This document shows positions 16,378 to 25,622 of a DNA stretch of 64,000 nt, piece after piece (position 1 is the stretch's first letter; each line of letters opens with the position of its first letter). The position numbers and the translations under genes were made by a program. The stretch is from an uncultured Flavobacteriaceae bacterium. GTDB taxonomy: Bacteria; Bacteroidota; Bacteroidia; Flavobacteriales; Flavobacteriaceae. The notes beneath the pieces were generated by a model. That model saw nothing but the letters and a program-made list of their open reading frames with translations, was not told the DNA's origin and ran no database searches. The stretch lies in NCBI GenBank assembly GCA_947500575.1, contig CANMSI010000001.1:744001-808000 (forward strand), in the 5' to 3' direction.

Positions 16378-17886
16378 ATGAGACAAACCACAACTCTATT
16401 TTTAATTGCAGCCTTCCTATTTTTTAGTTTTTTATCATCAGCGCAAACGGTTACTTCCAAACTGGTTGATAAAAAAACCAATGAACCCATTCCTTTTGCA
16501 ACCATACAACTATCGGAGCACACGGGCGTTATCACCAATGAAGAAGGTAGGTTTAGCTTTACATTGGACGCCGAACTCTCCAAAATAGATTCTATTTATA
16601 TCTCCAGTATGGGCTATGAAAAAATAGCACTTGCGCTTTCACAGACAACTGATAGTATCATTTACATTATTCCAAAAGCCATTGAACTAAAAGAAGTATT
16701 TCTTTTTAAGAAAAATCTTTCCATTGAAGAAATAATAGCCAATGTAAAAGAAAAATTACCTCAAAATTACAATCATGGGTTAACCCAGAAAAGATTATTT
16801 TTTAGAGAATCGTCTACCAATTTCTTAAACAAGCTTGACATAAATTTTAAAAAATCTACCATTCCTGAATTGAATAAAAAGTTCATAGATAGTGTCACTG
16901 GAATTATTCCAAAAAACTCGGAATATTACACCGAGACTTTAGGTGACCTGTATGGAAATTATGATAAACAAAAACTACATATTATTAAAGCCGCAGAGCT
17001 CTACGATAAAAATAATAATGGTTCTATGGAACACCTATCTGAAAAGCTCGAGGATATTTTTAAGAAGAACGTAAAACGCAATTCCTATTTAAAGATTAAA
17101 TCGGGCATCTTTGGACAAAAGGTACAGTTAGATTCCGTTTTAGACGAGATGGATGAAGCCAAAGAAATTGAAGAAAGCTTAGAAAAACCAAAACACAATC
17201 ATCTATTAGATTCTAGAAGATCGAGCATTCGGGGTTTACTAACAAATTTATTCTTCCAAGAGGATTCTAAATTAAATATGCTCCGAAAATCTAATAGATA
17301 TCTGTTTGAGTTGGTAGACTATACAACAATTGATGAAGAAGTCGTATATATTGTAGATTTCGTCCCTAAAAGAAGAGCCGATTTTAAAGGAACATTATAT
17401 ATCAACACAGATGATTTTGCCGTTGTGCGCGTAGATTATGAAAATGTGAAACTGCTTAAAAGAATTAAATTACTTGGTATCAGTTATGAGGAAAATGTAT
17501 ACCGAGGAAAAACCATTTTTTCTAAAGATAGCAATGGCAAGTATAGTCCTAGGTTCATTGAAAAGGAAGTAGGAAACAAGGTGGGGGTAGATAGACCGTT
17601 AAAAGTCATTGAAAAGAACAAATACGTTAAAGGGAAACGCAAGCAAAATGAATTGTCTTTAGGTATTGACGTAATTAACTCTTCCGTGGAAAAATACGAG
17701 TTAGTGGTATTCAATTCTCAAGGTTTAGCAGAGAGCAAATATTCCAACACAAAAGAGAACAAAACGGTTACGGCTCAATATCTATCCCAGTACAATCCTG
17801 AATTTTGGAAAGGATACGACATTTTAGAACCCAATGCCGTCATCAGAAGTTTTTCTGTAACAGATGCAGAAGAAACGAATCAATAA
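16378..17886 (+). CDS. Secreted protein with carboxypeptidase-regulatory-like N-terminal domain
   Basis: I use the ATG at 16378; a TTG two codons earlier is possible. The 502-residue protein has a signal peptide (about 1-22, ending LSSAQ), then a carboxypeptidase-D regulatory-like beta sandwich (about 23-100: SKLVDKKTNEPIPFATIQL, EEGRFSFTL, SMGYEKI). The remainder is a long domain with many Lys/Glu, including DFVPKRRADFKGTLYINTDDFAVVRVDYENV, which resembles the DUF5686-like periplasmic proteins without their full barrel. It is not a TonB receptor. Function unknown; probably an envelope protein. The following transporter gene begins about 60 bp downstream. Confidence 0.8.
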   Translation: MRQTTTLFLIAAFLFFSFLSSAQTVTSKLVDKKTNEPIPFATIQLSEHTGVITNEEGRFSFTLDAELSKIDSIYISSMGYEKIALALSQTTDSIIYIIPKAIELKEVFLFKKNLSIEEIIANVKEKLPQNYNHGLTQKRLFFRESSTNFLNKLDINFKKSTIPELNKKFIDSVTGIIPKNSEYYTETLGDLYGNYDKQKLHIIKAAELYDKNNNGSMEHLSEKLEDIFKKNVKRNSYLKIKSGIFGQKVQLDSVLDEMDEAKEIEESLEKPKHNHLLDSRRSSIRGLLTNLFFQEDSKLNMLRKSNRYLFELVDYTTIDEEVVYIVDFVPKRRADFKGTLYINTDDFAVVRVDYENVKLLKRIKLLGISYEENVYRGKTIFSKDSNGKYSPRFIEKEVGNKVGVDRPLKVIEKNKYVKGKRKQNELSLGIDVINSSVEKYELVVFNSQGLAESKYSNTKENKTVTAQYLSQYNPEFWKGYDILEPNAVIRSFSVTDAEETNQ

Positions 17887-17950
17887 TTATCTGGTAAGAT
17901 GCTGGTTTCGGACATTCTTGTAACTTTATAGCGAATTATAAAGCAGCACT

Positions 17951-19459
17951 ATCGTACAATTTATAAAACAAAATAGATCTCTATCCATTTCTATTGCGCT
18001 TATCCTTGTTTTTACATACATTATTGCCTGGGAAACTGCGGGGAGTTACCATGCTATTGAAATTGCTTCTATTTGGGTAAGAGACGTTTTTGGGTATTTC
18101 TACCTCTATTTAGGATTGGGCTGTGTATTATTGCTCCTAGGCATTGCATTTTCGCCTTTAGGCAAAATGAAATTAGGTAAAAAAAATGAAAAACCAGAGC
18201 ATTCTTTATGGGCGTGGACCGCTATGCTTTATAGTGCTGGCATGGGAGCAGGGATTTTATTGCGGGCAGTACAAGAACCCGTCTTTATGCAGCAAAACCC
18301 ACCTTATGCTTCTTTAGTATCTCCGGAAGTTTTAGCCTTAGAATTCACTTTTTATCAATGGGGGTTTACTGCATGGGCATTCTACGGACTCTTTGCAATG
18401 ATCATTGGTTACGCCCTATTTGTGCGCAAAAAGAAGGTACAGGTAAGTGCAGCTATTGAAGATGTTATACCAAACAGTACGGTTAAAATGAGCATAGATA
18501 TCATCGCTATTTTAACCACCATTTTTGGTCTTATTGCTGCTATTGGCCTTGGTACTGCCCAGATAAACGGAGGGTTAAACCATCTTTTTCAGACCAATTT
18601 TGGATTGGGTAGCACTCTTCTATTAGCGTTCATAATTTCAACTATTGCCTTTGTATCTGTCTGGATAGGTGTAAATAAAGGAATTAAAATTATTTCTAAA
18701 TTCAATATCCTTGTTACACTTGCACTCTTGCTTTTTGTCTTTTTCACAAGTGACATGAGTGCTATCATAGTATCTTTTGGAAAAGCCACTTTACAGTATT
18801 TAAAAGACTTTATTCCCATGAGTTTGTCTTATGGAAGCTATGACCCAGGAATTAAATTTCTAACGGATTGGACCTTTTATTATTGGGCCTTTTGGTTAGC
18901 GTGGGCACCATTTACAGGGATTTTTATTGCCCGTATCTCTAGAGGTAGAACTCTGAGACAAATACTATTAGGCGTATTGCTGATACCCTCTCTAGGCACA
19001 TTCTTCTGGTTTGCCGTTTTTGGAACATCTGCCTTTCAAATGATCGAAGAATGGGGAAGGTACCAGAACGAGTTCAGTAATGTGTTCTCGTCCATCTTTG
19101 TTTTTTTTGAGCACTACCCAATGGCTACAGTACTCAATTTTACAACCATTTTTCTTTTGATTAGTTTTTTGGTCACTTCTGTAGATTCGGCCGTTTTCGT
19201 GATTAGTATGTTCACCGATAAAGGGAAGCAACTACCTTCCAAAAAACATCGATTGATCTGGTCCATTTTTATATTTCTTGCCACTGCAGCACTATTGATG
19301 CTAGGCAGTGCAAAACCAGACATTGATGTATTGGAAGCCGTTCAAAAGCTGCTTATTATTACCTCTTTGCCTTTTGCATTTTTTATGGTAATCATGACCT
19401 TGATATTTCTATGGGGTATATATCATAAAAAATTCAGAAATTCAAAATCCATTACCTAA
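17951..19459 (+). CDS. BCCT-family osmolyte/betaine transporter (start uncertain, no canonical start codon for full length)
   Basis: The BCCT family takes up glycine betaine, choline, carnitine and related compounds, usually with Na+ or H+. The signature NWT-x-FYW is seen as TDWTFYYWAFWLAWAPFTG, followed by IFIARISRGRTLRQ, and the glycine-rich AMLYSAGMGAGI is near the first conserved helices. A start at TTG 18116 would give only 447 residues and remove the first helix. The frame is open to a stop at 17939 and upstream codons encode a good transmembrane segment (ISIALILVFTYIIAW) and the following loop. Between 17942 and 18116 there is no in-frame ATG, GTG or TTG; ATC at 17951 would give 502 residues, the normal family length. 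The substrate is not known; the Gly-rich motif suggests a Na+- or H+-coupled type. Confidence 0.85.
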   Translation: MVQFIKQNRSLSISIALILVFTYIIAWETAGSYHAIEIASIWVRDVFGYFYLYLGLGCVLLLLGIAFSPLGKMKLGKKNEKPEHSLWAWTAMLYSAGMGAGILLRAVQEPVFMQQNPPYASLVSPEVLALEFTFYQWGFTAWAFYGLFAMIIGYALFVRKKKVQVSAAIEDVIPNSTVKMSIDIIAILTTIFGLIAAIGLGTAQINGGLNHLFQTNFGLGSTLLLAFIISTIAFVSVWIGVNKGIKIISKFNILVTLALLLFVFFTSDMSAIIVSFGKATLQYLKDFIPMSLSYGSYDPGIKFLTDWTFYYWAFWLAWAPFTGIFIARISRGRTLRQILLGVLLIPSLGTFFWFAVFGTSAFQMIEEWGRYQNEFSNVFSSIFVFFEHYPMATVLNFTTIFLLISFLVTSVDSAVFVISMFTDKGKQLPSKKHRLIWSIFIFLATAALLMLGSAKPDIDVLEAVQKLLIITSLPFAFFMVIMTLIFLWGIYHKKFRNSKSIT

Positions 19460-19498
19460 ATTGTTATATCTTGTGCTTGTAGAATTTATGAAATACAT

Positions 19499-20830
19499 AT
19501 GCTAAGCGTAATTTTGTTTTCTAAAAAATTGCTTAGAATACTTATTATAATTCTCCTATTTATGGGTTGTTCAGATACAGAAATGGACACACCTACTGTT
19601 TCAATAAAACAAACCACACAAGGCTACCGCCTACTTCGAAATGGAGTTCCTTTTTTAATAAAAGGAGCTGGTGGGGATTTAAAGTATTTGAAGGAGCTAA
19701 AAGAGGCTGGTGCTAATACCATTCGCATTTATGACACCCTACATTTAAGTACCAAACTAGATAAAATTAGTAGGTCAGGACTGTTCGCCGTAATAGATAT
19801 TCCTGTACCCAGATTTGATAGCAAAATGGACAGCTTTTATACCAATAAAACTAAGGTAAAAAAACTGATGATTACCATTAAAGCATTTATCGAACGTTTC
19901 AAAAACCATCCAGCAGTATTATATTGGATCCTTGGTAATGAAGTCCAATATCCAGAATTATCCGGAGATAAGCGTTTTGTAACTGCTTTTAACCAACTGG
20001 TAGATTTGATCCATGAAACAGATAAAAATCATCCGGTTAGTACGGCCATTGCAGGGGTAAGTAGAAAAAGGCTAATTAGTCTTAGCCAGCGAAGTCCACA
20101 ACTTGATTTTATTTCCATCAATGTATTTGGACAATTAAGTGATTTAAAAAAACGTACAAATAGTATTGCGCTATTCTGGAGAGGACCTTTCGTAATAAGT
20201 GAATGGGGCATCAACGGGCCTTGGGAAGCAGAAAAAACAACATGGAGCGCACCTATTGAACAAACTAGCACAAAAAAAGCGGAACAATTAAAAAAACGCT
20301 ATGAATTATATATTGAACCAGTGATTCACAACAGATGTATGGGTACTTTGGCTTTTTTTTGGGGTCATAAACAAGAGACAACTCATACTTGGTTTAGTAT
20401 ATTCTCCGAACAAGGAGCTCATACAGAAATGGCAAGTACCCTAGAAAGTATTTGGAAAAAACACCCAAAAAACTATACAGGCCCAAAATTGGAGTATGTA
20501 CTTATGAATGATCAAGGTGCTAATCAAAGTATTTTGATTAATACCGAACAAAAAATTGAAGCAAAATTGATTCACGTGCGGCAAGATGCTGGCAATTATA
20601 AAGTAGTTTGGGAGGTAGTACCGGAAGGATGGTTCTATAATAAGTGGGAAACAGAAAAAAAGTTACCTCGCATACGTACTCATCAACAAAAGAATACTTC
20701 CCTATGGAAATTTAACGCTCCACATCAGCAAGGACCTTATAGATTATTTGTAACACTGCATGATTCAAAAGGGAAAATTGCCCGCACAAATATTCCTTTT
20801 TATGTTCTAAATAAGGAGGCTGATGAGTAA
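19499..20830 (+). CDS. Glycoside-hydrolase-like lipoprotein (clan A TIM barrel, GH2-type catalytic core)
   Basis: A 443-residue predicted lipoprotein (Cys24 in LLFMGC). The barrel spans about 35-325: GVPFLIKGAGGDLKYLKELKEAGANTIRIYDT, then WILGNEVQYPE with the probable acid/base Glu148, and FVISEWGINGPW with the probable nucleophile Glu235. Such LGNE/SEWG pairs are typical of the GH2 TIM-barrel core and clan GH-A. The last 100 residues look like an Ig-like domain. Full GH2 enzymes carry extra N-terminal sandwich domains that are absent here. Its stop overlaps the next gene by 8 bp, showing tight coupling with the glycosyltransferase fusion. It probably trims or transfers the glycan made by that enzyme. 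Confidence 0.85.
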   Translation: MLSVILFSKKLLRILIIILLFMGCSDTEMDTPTVSIKQTTQGYRLLRNGVPFLIKGAGGDLKYLKELKEAGANTIRIYDTLHLSTKLDKISRSGLFAVIDIPVPRFDSKMDSFYTNKTKVKKLMITIKAFIERFKNHPAVLYWILGNEVQYPELSGDKRFVTAFNQLVDLIHETDKNHPVSTAIAGVSRKRLISLSQRSPQLDFISINVFGQLSDLKKRTNSIALFWRGPFVISEWGINGPWEAEKTTWSAPIEQTSTKKAEQLKKRYELYIEPVIHNRCMGTLAFFWGHKQETTHTWFSIFSEQGAHTEMASTLESIWKKHPKNYTGPKLEYVLMNDQGANQSILINTEQKIEAKLIHVRQDAGNYKVVWEVVPEGWFYNKWETEKKLPRIRTHQQKNTSLWKFNAPHQQGPYRLFVTLHDSKGKIARTNIPFYVLNKEADE

Positions 20831-23800
20831 ATTCTATAAAATTAAGGCTCCCACAAAAAGAGAAAGCCGTGTTATTAAATTAATGGTATTTGTAGGGATC
20901 ATTGCAATCATTAATTTTTTATATCATTTTTTTCAGCCGAATTATAAAGGTCATTCACTCCTATACTATTTGCTTAGCATTACTTTACTGTATGGTATTT
21001 ACAAAATATTGTATATGTGGTATCATTATATCAATATATCCATACCAAATATGCCCTTAAATTCAAAAAAATTTAAGGTAGACATTTTTACCACATTTTT
21101 CCCTGGAGAACCCTACGAAATGATTGTAGCAACGCTAGAAGCAATTCAAAAAATTAAGTATCCTCATACTACTTATTTATGTGATGAGGCCAATGATCCT
21201 TACTTAATTAAGGTGTGTAAGCGATTAGGAGTAAAACATGTAAGCAGAGATAATAGAATTCATGCAAAAGCAGGTAATATAAACAATGCATTGCAGTTTG
21301 CTACTGGGGAAATCTGTGTAATTCTAGATCCTGATCACGTTCCAGAACCCGACTTTCTAGATCCAATTATCCCTCATTTTAATAGGCCAGAAATAGGTTT
21401 TGTTCAAATTGTTCAGTCGTACTATAATCTTAGAGAATCCCTTGTAGCCAAAGGTGCTGCTGAACAGACGTTTCAGTTTTACGGTCCTATGATGATGAGC
21501 ATGAATTCCTATGGTACCGTAAATGCTATTGGGGCCAATTGTACTTTTAGAAGAGCTGCATTGGATAGCATTGGTGGACACGCTCCAGGTCTTTCAGAAG
21601 ATATGCATACGGCAATGTTATTGTATGCAAAAGGCTGGAAGTCTGTCTATGTGCCTCAAGTACTTGCTAAAGGACTGGCTCCTTCCAATCTCATTTCTTT
21701 CTACAAACAACAATTAAAATGGTCTAGAGGTACTTTTGAACTGCTATACTCCGTGTATCCTAAAATTTTTAATCACTTAACTATCCGACAGAAAATACAT
21801 TATCTCCTCTCCCCTCTTCACTATCTCATTGGGCTAATTTATTTTATAAACTTTCTTATCCCCATTTTGGCATTAGTGCTTTCCAGAAGTCCCTGGGAAG
21901 GAGATTTACTCATCTTTATTTTGAATGCCGCTCCTATTATTGTTTGTGCTGTTCTTATTAGAGCTTATATTCAAAAATGGGTAATTGAAAAAAAAGAAAG
22001 AGGTTTCCATTTTATTGGTGGCTTGCTACAAATTACCACTTGGTGGGTATATTCTTTAGGATTCATCTATACCTTATTTAGAAAAAAAATACCTTATCTA
22101 CCCACACCAAAAGAAGACTCTGAACAAAGCAGTCCATTACTAATCTTACCAAATGTTCTCATAGGTTTTGTTTCCTTATTTGCAATTGTATTTGGCATAC
22201 AAAGAGACCTCACTCCCTATTCAATAGTGATGGCCTTGTTCTGTTTGATCAATGCTTTCTTTATGTTCTTTAGCGTATACCTTGCCTCTAGAGTAACGAA
22301 TAAAAATAGAATATTACGTACCGTCCTTCAAAAAAATATTGTTGCCGTATTAGTGCAACTAAAACAATTTTCAAAATCAACTTCGGGCGTACTATTTAAG
22401 TTAACCCGTATCATTGCTTTTCCATTGCTCATCATAAGTTTTGTAGTAGCTCAATTTGGATTGAAAAAGATAGAACAGGGTACATGGGAAAATGTAAAAC
22501 CAAGCTACTTTGAACCTAGATCGGAGCAATACCTAGGGATTTTTCACCCTGCTGATACGAATGGAAGATCTGACCTCAATCAGATTTTAAAGATTGAAAA
22601 AGAGCAACATATTAATTTCGATATTATATCTACCTATATCCCATGGGGTGATAGAACCATAGACTCCTTCCCTTCGAATGAGGTGGAAGCAATTTTAAAT
22701 AAGAAGGCTATTCCAATGATTACCTGGGAACCATGGAGCAGTAATTTTAAAATTGCAGATACTATTCCAAAACTAAGATTGGAGAAAAACATTCTTCCAT
22801 ACATTACTCAAGGCTTTTTTGATAACTATATTGATAGTTTTGCTTTGCATCTCAAAAGTTATCAAAAACCCATTTTCCTAAGATTTGCCCATGAATTTGA
22901 TAATCCCAACTATCCTTGGAGTAGTAAAACTACACTACGTGCAGAACAATACAAATTAGCCTGGATCTATATCCATAGTAGATTTCAAAAATTAAAAGCG
23001 ACCAATGTGGTGTGGGTTTGGAATCCATGGAAGTCTTCAAGCATGGCTTCTTACTACCCCGGTCAAAACTATGTAGATTGGATAGGAATTACTGGCTTAA
23101 ACTATGGCAGTCTTAACGAAAAAGGTAGGAGTGTTTCCTTTAAAGATTTGTACCATCCTTTTCATGAAGAAGTTAAAAGATACCCGAATAAGCCCGTAAT
23201 GATATCAGAATTTGGCAGTTTGCAATTAGGTGTAGATCAAAAGCAATGGTTAAAAGAAGCACTTGCAAGTATTGACTCCGAGTTTAAAGAAATTAATGCT
23301 ATTGTCTTCTTTAACTCAAGTTTTGATAAAAATATACCCCAGCATTCTAATGAAAGTTTAAGGTATCTAAATTGGAAATTACCTTCTTTTTCTTTCATAG
23401 AAAGTGCATATCCGCACAGGATACCCCCATATTTTTTTAGCACCGATCTTTCTACAAATAATGCTAAAAGAAAAATTACAGGTCTACAAGTACTACCTAA
23501 AAAAGTAATTAAAGGCGTAGGGTACAAAAAAGGGCAAAACTGGAAGGCAAATCATTACGTTCTAAGCAGACAAGAACTTGAAAGGGACTTTATATTGATG
23601 AAACGCGCAGGTATTAATCATATTAGATACCAAGGTGGGTTCTACGATACCAATGTAATTAACATTTCGAAGACAAATGGTATTGATATTCTATATAATT
23701 TTTGGATCCCTGACACCCTTGACCATTTAGACAATAAGACCCAGCAAGAAGCGCTAAAAAAGAGCATTTCAAAGACAATCCATAAACTAAAAAAACATTC

Positions 23801-24656
23801 AAACATCAAGGCATGGGTGTTGGGTAATAAAACCTTGGAATCTATTTCTAAAACTGTTCATGCGCCAAAAAACTATTATCAGAAAGAAGCATATTTTAAA
23901 TGGTTAAAAATTTTGCTAATAGCATTAAAAGAGATAGATCCCAAAAGACCACTTATTTTAGAAATTACAGCTTCTTCCGAAAATTTTAATTTCTTTGAAG
24001 AACTAATAGAATTGAATCTTCCATTGGATTATTTTGGTTTTAAGGTGATTATCAATGAGGATTATTTACAATTTAAAAGGAAAGCTGAAAAACACAAAAT
24101 ACCTTTCATTATTGCCGACATAAGCTCCGAAAACCTGCGAAAACTATCATCCAAAAATAAAACCAAACACAGCATCATAGGGAATTGGCAAGATCAGTGG
24201 GAAAACAATAAAATAACATTTGACGGACTATTAGACAGAAAAGGCAGAACAAAAAAGAATTATTGGTGGTTGCATAGCTTTTGGAGTTCCAAGAAAGAAA
24301 CTTTCACTCCTAAAATAAACATACTAGCTCCAGCAGTGCTGATGTATCCAAACAAAAAAGTAACTTTTAACGCTTTGATACAAGATAACAATCAATGGAT
24401 TTATCCGTCCCATAAACATACAGCTGAGCAATTCGAATGGGTCTTGGTTAAACAAGATCTTTATGGAAATAGTATTGCTCTTAAACACCTTGGAAATGGA
24501 AACAGAATTACTTTTAAAGTACCAAAAGACCTAAGTCTAGAAATACAGTATCAAATTCTGCTAAGCTACGCATTTGATGAAGATAAGAATGTAGTCACAC
24601 GTCGTATTCCAATAAAGACCCCCTTGAACACAAGTGTTTCTGCTAACATCAAATAG
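20823..24656 (+). CDS. Membrane GT2 glycosyltransferase fused to GH26 and a degenerate hydrolase-like domain
   Basis: A 1277-residue fusion. Residues 1-545 form a cellulose-synthase-like family 2 glycosyltransferase with about eight membrane segments (near 17, 45, 333, 362, 397, 439, 466, 526). Catalytic residues are DEAND near 121, DPD (Asp169, Asp171), SED (Glu259, Asp260) and a QxxRW-equivalent QQLKW (296-300) with Lys for Arg. Residues about 550-865 form a GH26-like barrel with RFAHEFD (Glu691, acid/base) and MISEFGS (Glu796, nucleophile). Residues about 890-1165 resemble the barrel of the preceding gene, but the matching positions read LGNKT and IIADIS, so both catalytic Glu appear lost. 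An Ig-like tail ends the protein. Topology puts the GT in the cytoplasm and the later domains in the periplasm. I infer synthesis, export and trimming of a beta-linked glycan; the sugar is unknown. Confidence 0.85.
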   Translation: MSKFYKIKAPTKRESRVIKLMVFVGIIAIINFLYHFFQPNYKGHSLLYYLLSITLLYGIYKILYMWYHYINISIPNMPLNSKKFKVDIFTTFFPGEPYEMIVATLEAIQKIKYPHTTYLCDEANDPYLIKVCKRLGVKHVSRDNRIHAKAGNINNALQFATGEICVILDPDHVPEPDFLDPIIPHFNRPEIGFVQIVQSYYNLRESLVAKGAAEQTFQFYGPMMMSMNSYGTVNAIGANCTFRRAALDSIGGHAPGLSEDMHTAMLLYAKGWKSVYVPQVLAKGLAPSNLISFYKQQLKWSRGTFELLYSVYPKIFNHLTIRQKIHYLLSPLHYLIGLIYFINFLIPILALVLSRSPWEGDLLIFILNAAPIIVCAVLIRAYIQKWVIEKKERGFHFIGGLLQITTWWVYSLGFIYTLFRKKIPYLPTPKEDSEQSSPLLILPNVLIGFVSLFAIVFGIQRDLTPYSIVMALFCLINAFFMFFSVYLASRVTNKNRILRTVLQKNIVAVLVQLKQFSKSTSGVLFKLTRIIAFPLLIISFVVAQFGLKKIEQGTWENVKPSYFEPRSEQYLGIFHPADTNGRSDLNQILKIEKEQHINFDIISTYIPWGDRTIDSFPSNEVEAILNKKAIPMITWEPWSSNFKIADTIPKLRLEKNILPYITQGFFDNYIDSFALHLKSYQKPIFLRFAHEFDNPNYPWSSKTTLRAEQYKLAWIYIHSRFQKLKATNVVWVWNPWKSSSMASYYPGQNYVDWIGITGLNYGSLNEKGRSVSFKDLYHPFHEEVKRYPNKPVMISEFGSLQLGVDQKQWLKEALASIDSEFKEINAIVFFNSSFDKNIPQHSNESLRYLNWKLPSFSFIESAYPHRIPPYFFSTDLSTNNAKRKITGLQVLPKKVIKGVGYKKGQNWKANHYVLSRQELERDFILMKRAGINHIRYQGGFYDTNVINISKTNGIDILYNFWIPDTLDHLDNKTQQEALKKSISKTIHKLKKHSNIKAWVLGNKTLESISKTVHAPKNYYQKEAYFKWLKILLIALKEIDPKRPLILEITASSENFNFFEELIELNLPLDYFGFKVIINEDYLQFKRKAEKHKIPFIIADISSENLRKLSSKNKTKHSIIGNWQDQWENNKITFDGLLDRKGRTKKNYWWLHSFWSSKKETFTPKINILAPAVLMYPNKKVTFNALIQDNNQWIYPSHKHTAEQFEWVLVKQDLYGNSIALKHLGNGNRITFKVPKDLSLEIQYQILLSYAFDEDKNVVTRRIPIKTPLNTSVSANIK

Positions 24657-24672
24657 TACTTCTTTACTACCA

Positions 24673-25605
24673 TTAAATAGAAGGCAAAAACACCTCTGCC
24701 ATCATACAACGTGCGCTACCGCCTCCACAAGTCTCTATAGTGTCTAAGGAACTATGGATAATAGGGTTGTGTTTTTCTAATTTAGCCAACTGTTCTGCAT
24801 GTAAACTATTATAAGCGGCAGAACTCATCACCAAATAACGTTGTCCATCTGCACTTGCTAGTTGTAACATATTACCCGCGAATTGGTGCATCTGACTTTC
24901 AGTAATCGCTATTATTTCTTTTCCACTTTCTTTTAGGTGATGCACTACATTTTTTTTCTCCTTTTTATCATCTATTGAATCCAAGCAGATGACCGCATAG
25001 GATTCTCCAAGGCACATCATAACGTTGGTGTGGTAAATAGGAAGTCGCGCTCCTTCAACCGTCTGATTGGCAGTAAAAATTACCGGCAGACAATCAAAAT
25101 CTTCACAAAATTCAATGATTAAATCTTCGTGTGCTCTTGCAGAAAGTGCGCAGTATACTTTTTGGTGTACCCTATCTATTAGAATACTTCCTGTTCCTTC
25201 TAAAAAAAGTCCTTCTTCCTCGGCAGTGGTATAATCAACTACGTTCTCAATGGTAAACCCTTCCTTTTCTAAGGTATCTAAAACATCTTCTCTTCGCTCG
25301 TTCCTTCTATTTTCAGCAAACATAGGGTATACTACTACTGTGCCATTGGCATGAAAAGATATCCAGTTATTAGGGAAGATAGAATCTGGTGTATCTGGTT
25401 CTTTGGTATCTTCGATCACAATAACCCGTATTCCTTTTTCTCGAAGTACTGCAACAAAAGCATCAAATTCTTGTTGTGCTTTTGAATTTATTTCCTGATT
25501 TTTTAAATCGAGTTCTTCTTGAAAGTAGTTATTAACTGCGGTCTGTTCATTCATCCTAAAGCTAACTGGACGAATCATCAGAATGGTATTGGTAATTTGT
25601 TTCAT
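24673..25605 (-). CDS. ctlX: Citrulline-utilisation hydrolase CtlX-like (amidinotransferase fold)
   Basis: A 310-residue protein of the amidinotransferase/arginine deiminase superfamily. Seen are the N-terminal TILMIRPVSFRMNEQTAVNNYFQ segment characteristic of CtlX, FPNNWISFH, FLEGTGSILIDR, a His in IYHTNVMMCLG, and the catalytic Cys in ETCGGGSARCMMAEVFLP near the C-terminus. CtlX-type enzymes hydrolyse citrulline toward ornithine, which would link this gene to arginine or citrulline breakdown. It lies 17 bp downstream of a second amidinotransferase-fold gene and is convergent with the glycosyltransferase fusion gene. Symbol from recognised family, moderately sure. Confidence 0.85.
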   Translation of the reverse strand: MKQITNTILMIRPVSFRMNEQTAVNNYFQEELDLKNQEINSKAQQEFDAFVAVLREKGIRVIVIEDTKEPDTPDSIFPNNWISFHANGTVVVYPMFAENRRNERREDVLDTLEKEGFTIENVVDYTTAEEEGLFLEGTGSILIDRVHQKVYCALSARAHEDLIIEFCEDFDCLPVIFTANQTVEGARLPIYHTNVMMCLGESYAVICLDSIDDKKEKKNVVHHLKESGKEIIAITESQMHQFAGNMLQLASADGQRYLVMSSAAYNSLHAEQLAKLEKHNPIIHSSLDTIETCGGGSARCMMAEVFLPSI

Positions 25606-25622
25606 TATCTCTTTTGTCCCCT

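Noticed and set aside
18116-19459. Short BCCT gene model starting at TTG 18116
   Set aside because: It would remove the first transmembrane helix that is encoded in the same frame upstream; the longer model fits family length.
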